DNA of 64,000 nucleotides, taken from CAYXTC01 sp964479375 (lineage in GTDB: Bacteria; Patescibacteriota; Minisyncoccia; Minisyncoccales; GWA2-38-27). The notes beneath the pieces were generated by a model that saw only the letters and a program-made list of their open reading frames with translations, was not told the origin of the DNA and did not search any database. Made by a program: the position numbers and the translations under genes. Shown here one piece after another: positions 38,925 through 46,475 of the stretch; position 1 is the first letter of the stretch, and the number at the start of each line of letters is the position of its first letter. The stretch lies in contig CAYZKD010000001.1 of the NCBI GenBank assembly GCA_964479375.1, forward strand, positions 8,244-72,243. Reading direction: 5' to 3'.

Positions 38925-41900
38925 ATGGTAAATAAAAAAAATAAAAAGAAGATTGCTCCTAAGGAGCAAGAATACACAGCAAAAGATATTTATGTTTTAG
39001 AGGGCCTGGATCCGGTGCGGAGAAGGCCTGGTATGTATATCGGCTCCACGGGAAGCGAGGGACTTCATCACTTGATTTGGGAATGTGTAGATAATAGTTT
39101 GACCCATCAAACACCTGTAATATTTAAACAAAGAGATAAAATAAAGATCTCTCCGATCGGGGAGTTGGTTGACAATTTGTTTAAAGAGAACCCCGGGTTG
39201 GTTAAAAGATCAGAAAAAAGCGAGATCGAATTTTTAAGAAAAGACCTGGGGATTAAATCCTTGAGTTTTGATCCTAAAACGTTAAAACTGAAATTTCAGC
39301 CGATTTTCTCTTTAATTCGCCATAGGGTTAACAGCGAAATCTTCAAGGTTACTCTCCAGAATAATCGTCAGGTTGAAATTACTCCTTATCACTCTCTGTT
39401 TACCCTAAACAATGGTCAGGTTACACCGATTAGAGGTGCGGACTTAAAAATTGGAACGCCGGTGGTTGTCCCGAAGACTTGGCCGGAGGTAAACAATTCA
39501 GCAAAGGGAATTGATTTGATTGATGAATTACTAAAACTGCCTCCCGAAAAGACGGAGAAGATAAATATATACAACCTAAACATATTTTTAGGAAGCAACT
39601 CAGATATTGCCTCAAAAATCAAATCTCAACTTCCCCAGTACGACAAATCGCGGCATCGGGCCAATATCTGGCAAGATTATTTGAGGTACAATTATTTGCC
39701 TTTTAATTTAACAAGGAATCTAAGCGCAGAGGAACTTGCAAAAGTTAAAAAAGAAAATCCTTACTTGGGCAATAAGAGGAGTGACAACTGGAGGATGCCC
39801 TTTAAATTAATAATCAACAGAGAGTTGGTCGAACTCTTAGGAGTCTTTGCGGCCGAAGGCTCGATTGTTAAAAATTCTGGTTTTCCCAGCAGAGTAGTAT
39901 TCGGCTTTGGGAGCCACGAGAAGGAACTAATTAATTATACCTGTTCTATAATAGAGAAAGTCTTTGGATTTGGGACAAGACCGAACTATGCACATGATAC
40001 CGCCAGAACGGTTGCCATCAACTCTTATTTAATAGCTTTAATATTTAAAGAAATTATCAAGACAGGAGAGAATAGTTCTAATAAAACAATTCCCAATCTG
40101 ATATTTAACCTAAGCAGAGACTTAAGGAAAAGATACCTAATCGGCTATTTGGCCGGTGACGGTTATCCAACCAAAACCTGGATTGGTCATCTGACCCAGA
40201 ATAGATCTCCCGCTGAGTCAGAGAGAAGAAAATTTGCTGCTGTTGCTAAAAGCAAACATTTTATTATTACGCTCTCCTATCTTCTCTCTTCTTTGAACAA
40301 AACATATTCTTATGGAGAAAGAAAAAAAAAGGGCAAAAGATTTATAGAAGTAACCTACAAGGGCAGGAAGAGAAAATCAGAGATAAGGTCTAAAAAGATT
40401 TCCTACGCCCTTGATTTTTACTGGAATACCAATTCATCCTATTTCAACCGCCTTCCCTTTAATGAAGTAATCGCCGAATGTTCCGGCGAAACAGCCCTGA
40501 GCCGCATTTATAATCGGCAGGAAAGTGGTATTTCTAGGAGTAAGATCGTATCTCTATTAGGAGAACAGAAAATTTCCTTAAGACCCGGGGCTTTTGCTTT
40601 TTTGAATTCAGATTTGGGTGTATTGAGAGTAAAGGAAATAAAAAAAATAGAATACAAAAAACCTTGGGTATATGATATTTCAGTTCCTCGGGGGGAGAAC
40701 TTTGTAGGAGGCCTCTCTCCGATATGTGTTCACAATTCGTTAGACGAAGCAATCGCAGGTTATGCTAAAAACATTGAAGTTTCTCTGTTTCCGGACGGGA
40801 AGGTTAAGACTACAGATGACGGAAGGGGAATCCCGGTAGAGCGCCACAAAAGCACCAAGAAGTCAGCTTTGGAGACAGTAATGACCACCCTTCACGCAGG
40901 AGGAAAGTTCGGAGGTCAGGCGTATAAAGTTTCCGGCGGCCTTCACGGAGTAGGAGTTTCTGTAGTATGCGCTTTATCCAAATACCTTAAAGCAGAAATC
41001 TGTAGAGAGGGCATTCGTTATGCTCAAGAATACGCCAAAGGGAAACCTAGGGGAAGAGTTAAGAAAGATGGCAAGTGTCGCCAGAGAGGAACCTCGGTTA
41101 CATTTCAGCCAGACCCTGAGATTTTTAAAGAAACTGAGTTTAATAGGAAAACTATTTTAAGACATCTCCGCCAACAGGCCTATTTGACAAAAGGAGTGAG
41201 AATAACCGTTAAAGACGAGAGAGAAAAGGACGAGTTTGAATACAGTTTCTATTTTGAAGGAGGACTTTCTTCTTATGTGGACTATCTAATCGGCGGATCC
41301 AATCCTCGCCACGCTAATACTTTTTATTGCTCCAGCCAGAGAGAAGATGTTTTAGTGGAAGCGGCCCTTCGCTACACAGAGGAGTACGAAACCCTAGAGG
41401 AAAGTTTTGCTAATAACATCTATACAGGGGAAGGAGGGACTCATTTAACAGGATTCAGGACTGCTCTCACTCGCTCTCTTAACGATTATGCCAGAAAGAA
41501 CGACTTCCTCAAGGACTCTGACAACAATTTTACAGGAGAAGACATTAGAGAGGGGCTGACAGCCGTTGTTTCTGTAAAAATAAAGGAGCCTCAATTCGAG
41601 GGTCAGACAAAAGCCAAACTAGGCAACGTAGAAGCCAAAACAATGGTTGACCAAGTGGTTTCCGAAGCCCTAACCGATTTCTTAGAAAGGAATCCCCAAG
41701 ATGCAAAGGCTATTATCGAAAAATGTATTTTATCCTCAAGAGCTAGGAAGGCTGCCCGCACCGCTAAAGAAACTGTTCTGAGAAAGGGAGCCCTTGAAGG
41801 ACTGGCTCTTCCCGGGAAACTGGCAGACTGTATATCAAAAGACCCTGCCAAATCAGAACTTTTCATTGTTGAGGGAGATTCGGCCGGAGGGTGTTTTTCT

Positions 41901-43094
41901 GGAGACACCAAGGTAGCTCTTTTGGATGGAAGAAATATTTCTTTTAGAAGGTTAGTTGAAGAATACAAAAAAGGGAAAAATAATTACTGCTATACTATAA
42001 AAAAAGACGGCACCATTGGCGCCGGATTAATAGAGAGTCCTCGAAAAACAAAGATAAATACGGAAGCAATAAAGATTGTTTTAGATAGCAACGAAGAGAT
42101 TGTTTGCACGCCTGATCATAGGTTTATGTTGAGGGGTGGGGGATATAAGATGGCAAAGGAATTAACCTCAAAAGACTCTCTGATGCCTCTTTATAGAAAA
42201 TATTCCCAGAAAGGGGGTGCGATAACAATTGATGGCTATGAAATGGTGTTTGACCCCAAGAGAGAAAAATGGGTTTTTACTCATCTTTTGTCTGATGATT
42301 ATAATTTTTGCAGTAGATTTTTCAATAAAAACGAGAGCAAGTTAAGGAAGGATGTTTCAACCTATAACCATCGGATTAAAAGGATAGTGAAACTAAAAGA
42401 GAGAATCAACGTTTATGATCTAGAAGTTGAAGATACTCATAATTTCGCTTTATCATCAGGAATTTTCGTTCATAATAGTTGCAAGACAGCAAGAGACAGA
42501 CACTTTCAGGCAGTGTTGCCCCTAAGGGGTAAGATTTTGAATGTAGAAAAGGCTCGCTTAGACAGGATTCTTTCCTCTAAAGAAATTAAATCATTGATCA
42601 TTGCTTTGGGCACTGCTATAGGAGATGACTTTAATATTGAGAAAGCCAGATATCATAAAGTTATTCTCACTCTAGACGCGGATGTAGATGGTGCCCACAT
42701 TTGCTCTCTGCTGCTTACTTTTTTCTACAGGTATCTCAGACCTATTATTGAAAAGGGCTATTTGTATGTAGCCCAGCCTCCTCTTTATAAAATACAGGCT
42801 GGTAAAAGAATAGAGTATGCGCATAAAGAAAAGGATAAAGACAGGATTTTAAAGGAGATTGATGGGGGAAACAATAAGGTTTCTATTCAAAGATACAAGG
42901 GCTTGGGAGAGATGAATCCAGATCAATTATGGGAAACCACCATGGATCCTGAGAATAGGGTTCTTTACCAGGTAGCTGTTGAGGACACAGAGCAGGCTGA
43001 TAAGATTTTTGATGTTTTAATGGGCGATGAAGTTGACCCCAGAAAGAAGTTTATACAGGCCTATGCTAAAGAAGCTCAGAATCTTGATATCTAA
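38925..43094 (+). CDS. gyrB: DNA gyrase subunit B with two inteins
   Basis: ATPase subunit of DNA gyrase. The 1389-codon frame contains inteins at residues 58-604 and 990-1184; splicing leaves about 647 residues, normal for GyrB. Host parts: VRRRPGMYIGSTGSEGLHHL, then WECVDN joined to SLDEAIAGY (ATP/Mg site), TTDDGRGIPVERH, GGLHGVGVSVVCALS, the TOPRIM motif EGDSAGG joined to SCKTARDRHFQAV, and LDADVDGAHICSLLLTFF. ParE cannot be fully excluded. No gyrA is in the window. Both inteins sit in catalytic motifs, so unspliced protein would be inactive. Confidence 0.95.
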   Translation: MVNKKNKKKIAPKEQEYTAKDIYVLEGLDPVRRRPGMYIGSTGSEGLHHLIWECVDNSLTHQTPVIFKQRDKIKISPIGELVDNLFKENPGLVKRSEKSEIEFLRKDLGIKSLSFDPKTLKLKFQPIFSLIRHRVNSEIFKVTLQNNRQVEITPYHSLFTLNNGQVTPIRGADLKIGTPVVVPKTWPEVNNSAKGIDLIDELLKLPPEKTEKINIYNLNIFLGSNSDIASKIKSQLPQYDKSRHRANIWQDYLRYNYLPFNLTRNLSAEELAKVKKENPYLGNKRSDNWRMPFKLIINRELVELLGVFAAEGSIVKNSGFPSRVVFGFGSHEKELINYTCSIIEKVFGFGTRPNYAHDTARTVAINSYLIALIFKEIIKTGENSSNKTIPNLIFNLSRDLRKRYLIGYLAGDGYPTKTWIGHLTQNRSPAESERRKFAAVAKSKHFIITLSYLLSSLNKTYSYGERKKKGKRFIEVTYKGRKRKSEIRSKKISYALDFYWNTNSSYFNRLPFNEVIAECSGETALSRIYNRQESGISRSKIVSLLGEQKISLRPGAFAFLNSDLGVLRVKEIKKIEYKKPWVYDISVPRGENFVGGLSPICVHNSLDEAIAGYAKNIEVSLFPDGKVKTTDDGRGIPVERHKSTKKSALETVMTTLHAGGKFGGQAYKVSGGLHGVGVSVVCALSKYLKAEICREGIRYAQEYAKGKPRGRVKKDGKCRQRGTSVTFQPDPEIFKETEFNRKTILRHLRQQAYLTKGVRITVKDEREKDEFEYSFYFEGGLSSYVDYLIGGSNPRHANTFYCSSQREDVLVEAALRYTEEYETLEESFANNIYTGEGGTHLTGFRTALTRSLNDYARKNDFLKDSDNNFTGEDIREGLTAVVSVKIKEPQFEGQTKAKLGNVEAKTMVDQVVSEALTDFLERNPQDAKAIIEKCILSSRARKAARTAKETVLRKGALEGLALPGKLADCISKDPAKSELFIVEGDSAGGCFSGDTKVALLDGRNISFRRLVEEYKKGKNNYCYTIKKDGTIGAGLIESPRKTKINTEAIKIVLDSNEEIVCTPDHRFMLRGGGYKMAKELTSKDSLMPLYRKYSQKGGAITIDGYEMVFDPKREKWVFTHLLSDDYNFCSRFFNKNESKLRKDVSTYNHRIKRIVKLKERINVYDLEVEDTHNFALSSGIFVHNSCKTARDRHFQAVLPLRGKILNVEKARLDRILSSKEIKSLIIALGTAIGDDFNIEKARYHKVILTLDADVDGAHICSLLLTFFYRYLRPIIEKGYLYVAQPPLYKIQAGKRIEYAHKEKDKDRILKEIDGGNNKVSIQRYKGLGEMNPDQLWETTMDPENRVLYQVAVEDTEQADKIFDVLMGDEVDPRKKFIQAYAKEAQNLDI
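39096..40736 (+). mobile_element. GyrB intein 1 (Ser1, LAGLIDADG endonuclease)
   Basis: 547 codons between N-extein WECVDN and C-extein SLDEAIAG. It begins SLTHQTPVIF, so residue 1 is serine, and ends ICVHN before the +1 serine. Block B is ITPYHSLFTL; the block F region is VYDISVPRGENFVGGLSP. Two LAGLIDADG motifs, LLGVFAAEGS (near GyrB residue 303) and LIGYLAGDGY (near 405), mark a DOD homing endonuclease. The insertion follows the asparagine equivalent to E. coli N46, which coordinates the ATP magnesium. Confidence 0.93.
41892..42476 (+). mobile_element. GyrB intein 2 (mini-intein at the TOPRIM motif)
   Basis: 195 codons between EGDSAGG and SCKTARD. It starts CFSGDTKVALLDGRNISF, contains CTPDHRFMLR (block B) and ends THNFALSSGIFVHN. 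Sequence and site match the Synechocystis GyrB intein as I remember it (CFSGDT, PDHKFML, LMPLHRK). Between the splicing halves, about 50 residues including FDPKREKWVFTHLLSDDYNF may be the remnant of an endonuclease; no LAGLIDADG motif remains. Splicing residues (C1, terminal N, +1 S) are intact. Confidence 0.93.
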
Positions 43095-43101
43095 CTGAAA
43101 C

Positions 43102-43130
43102 TTGACTTCGTCCTAACTTTTAGATATTAT
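43102..43130 (+). promoter_or_regulatory. promoter of secE-nusG-rplK
   Basis: TTGACT (43102-43107), 17-nt spacer, TATTAT (43125-43130). The leader holds a short stem GGCC-GGAA-GGCC followed by GTTTTT (43140-43157), which might act as a weak attenuator before secE. Confidence 0.65.
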
Positions 43131-43164
43131 TAAACCACAAGGCCGGAAGGCCGTTTTTAAAACT

Positions 43165-43362
43165 ATGAAAATGTCTATTTTCTCCAGAACAATAGCCTTC
43201 TTGAAAGAAGTTAAGATTGAAATGAAAAAAGTTAACTGGCCCACAAGGACAGAAACTATTAGATATACCTTGATAGTGGTAGGGGCTTCTCTTGTTGTCG
43301 CCGCTTTTTTAGGCGGCCTTGATTTTATTTTCTCTGTCTTGCTTAATACTTTTGTATTCTAA
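43165..43362 (+). CDS. secE: preprotein translocase subunit SecE
   Basis: 65-residue single-span SecE. The amphipathic segment FLKEVKIEMKKVNWPTRTET, including the conserved WPTR, precedes one transmembrane helix (YTLIVVGASLVVAAFLGGLD). It pairs with SecY from 5560. An ATG two codons later is an alternative start. It leads secE-nusG-rplK, the standard order. Confidence 0.95.
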   Translation: MKMSIFSRTIAFLKEVKIEMKKVNWPTRTETIRYTLIVVGASLVVAAFLGGLDFIFSVLLNTFVF

Positions 43363-43365
43363 GTT

Positions 43366-43911
43366 ATGCCTAAGCAAAAATTGCCTCAAAAAAGGAACTG
43401 GTACGTTATTCATACTTATTCAGGATATGAAGAGTCGGTGGCAAAGAATCTTAGACAGAGAGTGGATTCTTTGGGTATGGAAGATAAGATTTTTGATGTT
43501 TTGGTTCCCAAGGAAAAAAAGATTAAAATTAAAAGCGGCAAGAGGAAAAATGTTGAAGAAAAGATTTATCCGGGATATGTTCTGGTGGAGATGATAGTTA
43601 CTGACGATTCTTGGTATGTAGTAAGAAACACCCCCAACGTTACGGGATTTGTAGGAGTGGGCACCACCCCGGTTCCGGTTTCTCAGGAAGAAATAGATAG
43701 CCTCAAGAAAAGGATGGGTACAGAAACCCCCAGTTATAAGATTGAGGTGAAAGTAGGGGACTCTGTTAAGGTTACAGACGGCCCCTTTAAGGATTCTGAC
43801 GGAAAGGTTTCAGAAGTTGATCAGGAAAGAGGCAAGGTTAAGGTAATGGTAAATATGTTCGGTCGCGATACTCCAGTAGAACTGGACTCTTTGCAAATTA
43901 AGAAATTGTAA
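43366..43911 (+). CDS. nusG: transcription termination/antitermination factor NusG
   Basis: Elongation factor bridging RNA polymerase and ribosome. The NGN domain begins NWYVIHTYSGYEESVAKNL and includes IYPGYVLVEMIVTDDSWYVV and RNTPNVTGFVG; the C-terminal KOW domain is KVGDSVKVTDGPFKDSDGKV. 181 residues. Confidence 0.97.
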   Translation: MPKQKLPQKRNWYVIHTYSGYEESVAKNLRQRVDSLGMEDKIFDVLVPKEKKIKIKSGKRKNVEEKIYPGYVLVEMIVTDDSWYVVRNTPNVTGFVGVGTTPVPVSQEEIDSLKKRMGTETPSYKIEVKVGDSVKVTDGPFKDSDGKVSEVDQERGKVKVMVNMFGRDTPVELDSLQIKKL

Positions 43912-43915
43912 AATC

Positions 43916-44338
43916 ATGGCTAAAAAAATAATAGCAGTTGTAAAACTTCAAATTAAAGCGGGTCAGGCGACCCCGGCTCCGCCGGTGGGTCCTTCTTTGG
44001 CTCAGCACGGGATAAATATTTCTGACTTTTGCCAGAAGTTTAATGACGAAACCAAGGATAAGGAAGGGAGCACCATTCCCGTTGAAATAACCGTTTACGA
44101 AGACAAGAGTTTCGGCTTTAAATTAAAAAAGCCTCCTGCTTCAGAGTTGTTGAAAAAAATGGCGGGCATAGAAAAGGGATCAGGAACTCCTAATAAAAAG
44201 AGAGCGGGACAGATAACACGAGACCAGCTTAAAAAAGTAGCCCAAGAGAAAATGGAAGATCTGAATACTGATGATGTGGAGCAGGCGATGAAGATAATTG
44301 AGGGTACCGCTAAAAACATGGGTCTTGAAATTAAATAA
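43916..44338 (+). CDS. rplK: 50S ribosomal protein L11
   Basis: GTPase-centre protein of 140 residues, starting AKKIIAVVKLQIKAGQATPA and PPVGPSLAQHGINISDFCQK, ending with MKIIEGTAKNMGLEIK. In most bacteria rplA (L1) and rplJL follow; here the next gene, one base later, is a dCMP deaminase. Absence of L1 is reported for some Parcubacteria. Confidence 0.97.
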   Translation: MAKKIIAVVKLQIKAGQATPAPPVGPSLAQHGINISDFCQKFNDETKDKEGSTIPVEITVYEDKSFGFKLKKPPASELLKKMAGIEKGSGTPNKKRAGQITRDQLKKVAQEKMEDLNTDDVEQAMKIIEGTAKNMGLEIK

Positions 44339-44339
44339 T

Positions 44340-44873
44340 ATGGACACCAAAAGACCTCCAAAAGATGAGTATTATTTGGGTATAGCCAAGGAAATATCCA
44401 AGCGGTCCACTTGTTTTAGAGTAAAAGCCGGCGCCCTTATAGTAAGAGACGACCAATTAATTTCCGCAGGCTACGTGGGTGCTCCCAGAAAAACAAAAGA
44501 TTGTTTTGAAAGAGGAAACTGTTTGAGGGATAAATTAAGTATTCCCCATGGAAAGCAATATGAAATATGCAGGAGCGTGCATGCTGAACAAAATGCCCTT
44601 ATCAATGCTGCCAGATCCGGAACGAGTGTTTTGGGAGGAACTATGTATATTTATCTTGAAGACAGGGAAGAAAAAACAATAGATTCTTTTCCCTGTTTTA
44701 TTTGTAAAAAAATGATAATTAATTCTGGAATAAATCGGGTAGTGTGTTCTAAAAAAGATGGGGGAATTAAGATATTTTATGCCCGTGACTGGACAGAACA
44801 CTGGCGGCAGGGTGACATAGTTGACGATGAAGAAAAATTTGGTGAGGACTTGAACAAAAAAGAAAACCTGTAA
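44340..44873 (+). CDS. dCMP deaminase
   Basis: Converts dCMP to dUMP. The zinc motifs are complete: SVHAEQNALINAARSG (HAE) and FPCFICKKMIINSGINRVV (PCxxC). A CFERGNCLRD segment matches the extra zinc loop of the ComEB/dCMP deaminase family. I start at ATG 44340, one base after the rplK stop; upstream in-frame codons lie inside rplK. 177 residues. First gene of a dTMP-synthesis cluster with the dUTPase, tmk and thyX. Confidence 0.93.
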   Translation: MDTKRPPKDEYYLGIAKEISKRSTCFRVKAGALIVRDDQLISAGYVGAPRKTKDCFERGNCLRDKLSIPHGKQYEICRSVHAEQNALINAARSGTSVLGGTMYIYLEDREEKTIDSFPCFICKKMIINSGINRVVCSKKDGGIKIFYARDWTEHWRQGDIVDDEEKFGEDLNKKENL

Positions 44874-44903
44874 CCAAGTTCTTTAAAAAGAAAGGAAAGA
44901 GAG

Positions 44904-45776
44904 ATGGATAAGGTACAGATAGTGCGGGTTAGGCCAGACGCTTTGCTTCCTCGACGGGCTTCTGCTTTTGCAGTAGGATACGATGTTTATGCTTCTCGTG
45001 TTTTAGACAAAGAAACTAAAGAAGTTTTATCAGAATTACCCGCGACCATCGGACCGGGGGAGAGTCTTCTTGTCGGGATTGGCGTAGCTTTTGCTATTCC
45101 GTGGCCTTGGGAAGCCCAGCTTAGACCAAGAAGCGGGCTGGCTAATAAATACGACATTGAACTTTCTAATTCTCCCGGTACCATTGACCCCGATTTCAGA
45201 GGAGAGGCTGGTGCTCTCTTAAGAAATAGGGGGGAGAAGTCTTTTATTGTAGACAAGGGGATGAGAGTAGCCCAGATTATTTTCTCGGTTGTGAAAACCC
45301 CTGTCTTTTTGGAAACCAATGCGCTTCCTTCGACTATCCGGGGAAATGGTGGTTTTGGTTCCACAGGCCTCTACGAGATAGAAGAAGGAACGGCAGAATT
45401 CTGGAGAAGGGTAGCCGAAGAGGATGTGGCCTATATGAGGGTTGTTCAAGATCTTGCCCGCTTTCCTTCCGCAGAAGGTGGCGCTTGTATCATCGTAAAA
45501 GACGGAAACATTATTTCGACCAGCCACACCTTGTTTGGGCAGAAGGGAATTTCTGCTGAAGGAAAGGCCCTCAGCGCTCTTTTGAAGGTCGGATCTGGTG
45601 TTTCTACGACCGGAGCGAGGGCATACCTTAATGTTGTCCCGATTCTCTCTTTCGCCTCTCTTATTATTGCTTGCGGCATAGAAGAAATGGTTTTGCCGCA
45701 AGGGGAGTACGAGAGAGAAGCCATAAGATTTTTAGAAGACAACGGTCTTTATATCCGTTACATTAAATTACCTTAA
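44904..45776 (+). CDS. dUTPase fused to a zinc-less deaminase-like domain
   Basis: Residues 1-150 are a trimeric-type dUTPase with all five motifs: AVGYDVYAS, PRSGLANKYD, NSPGTIDPDFRGE (F where Tyr is usual), MRVAQIIFS and RGNGGFGSTG. Motif 5 normally ends the protein, but here about 140 residues follow. They align with the dCMP deaminase fold of the neighbouring gene: GACIIVKDGNIISTSHT, then SAEGKALSALLKVG in place of HAE, and VVPILSFASLIIACGIEEMV in place of PCxxC. The catalytic Glu stays but His and both Cys are lost, so this domain is likely regulatory or structural. A Shine-Dalgarno (AAAGGAAAGAGAG) precedes the ATG. Confidence 0.85.
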   Translation: MDKVQIVRVRPDALLPRRASAFAVGYDVYASRVLDKETKEVLSELPATIGPGESLLVGIGVAFAIPWPWEAQLRPRSGLANKYDIELSNSPGTIDPDFRGEAGALLRNRGEKSFIVDKGMRVAQIIFSVVKTPVFLETNALPSTIRGNGGFGSTGLYEIEEGTAEFWRRVAEEDVAYMRVVQDLARFPSAEGGACIIVKDGNIISTSHTLFGQKGISAEGKALSALLKVGSGVSTTGARAYLNVVPILSFASLIIACGIEEMVLPQGEYEREAIRFLEDNGLYIRYIKLP

Positions 45777-45800
45777 AGGGTCTATAAAGACCCTTTTTTT
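45775..45800 (+). terminator. terminator after the dUTPase fusion
   Basis: AAAGGGTCT-ATAA-AGACCCTTT followed by a T-run; it begins within the stop codon. Confidence 0.9.
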
Positions 45801-45850
45801 ATACGCCTTTTAATTAGAAAGATTTTTTGGTATAGTAATATTAATTAGAA

Positions 45851-46471
45851 ATGATCAAGAATCACAACCCAGGAAAATTTATAATCTTTGAAGGTCCGGA
45901 TGGCTCAGGCCAGAGCACCCAATCCTCTTTGCTAAGGAGCTTTTTAATTGAAAAGGGATATCAAGTGATTGTGACCAAAGAACCCACAATTGACTCAGAG
46001 GCGGGAAAAAAGATTAAAAAGGTTTTGGAAAAGGAAATTGAAATCAGCTCAGAAGAACTTCAGCAATTATTTGTCCATGACAGAAAAGAACATCTGGAAA
46101 ACCTGATTATTCCTGCCCTTAAAAAAGGCAGATTTGTTATTTCTGACCGCTACTTCTTTTCAACTTTTTGTTTTGGGGCCGCAGCCGGACTTGATATGGA
46201 GAAGTTAATCAAAATGAACAAAAATTTTCTGCTCCCAGACCTCACTTTTATACTGAAAGCAGATCCTAAGGTTTGCGTTCGAAGAATTACAGAAAGAGGG
46301 AGCAAGAAAACCCTATTTGAGGTGGAGGAAAGATTAACAAAAGTAATGGAAAACTACGAAAAAATGCCTTCTCGGTTCGAAAACGTAAAAATTATAAACG
46401 GCGAGCAATCGATAGAAAAAGTCTCGGAAGACATAGAAAGGGCCGTTTTCTCGCAACTTTTGACTAAATAG
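45851..46471 (+). CDS. tmk: thymidylate kinase
   Basis: Phosphorylates dTMP to dTDP. The P-loop region is FEGPDGSGQSTQSSLLRSF: the Walker A lysine is replaced by glutamine (GSGQST). Other motifs look functional: TKEPTIDSEAG (dTMP site), DRYFFSTFCFGAAAGLD and the LID RRITERGSKKTLFE. 206 residues. A TATAGT -10 box lies 14 nt before the ATG. It is followed 4 nt later by thyX. Confidence 0.88.
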   Translation: MIKNHNPGKFIIFEGPDGSGQSTQSSLLRSFLIEKGYQVIVTKEPTIDSEAGKKIKKVLEKEIEISSEELQQLFVHDRKEHLENLIIPALKKGRFVISDRYFFSTFCFGAAAGLDMEKLIKMNKNFLLPDLTFILKADPKVCVRRITERGSKKTLFEVEERLTKVMENYEKMPSRFENVKIINGEQSIEKVSEDIERAVFSQLLTK

Positions 46472-46475
46472 TAAT

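Noticed and set aside
39096..42476. GyrB frame as a multi-domain fusion
   Set aside because: Both extra segments have intein blocks A, B, F and G with exact continuation of GyrB motifs on each side.
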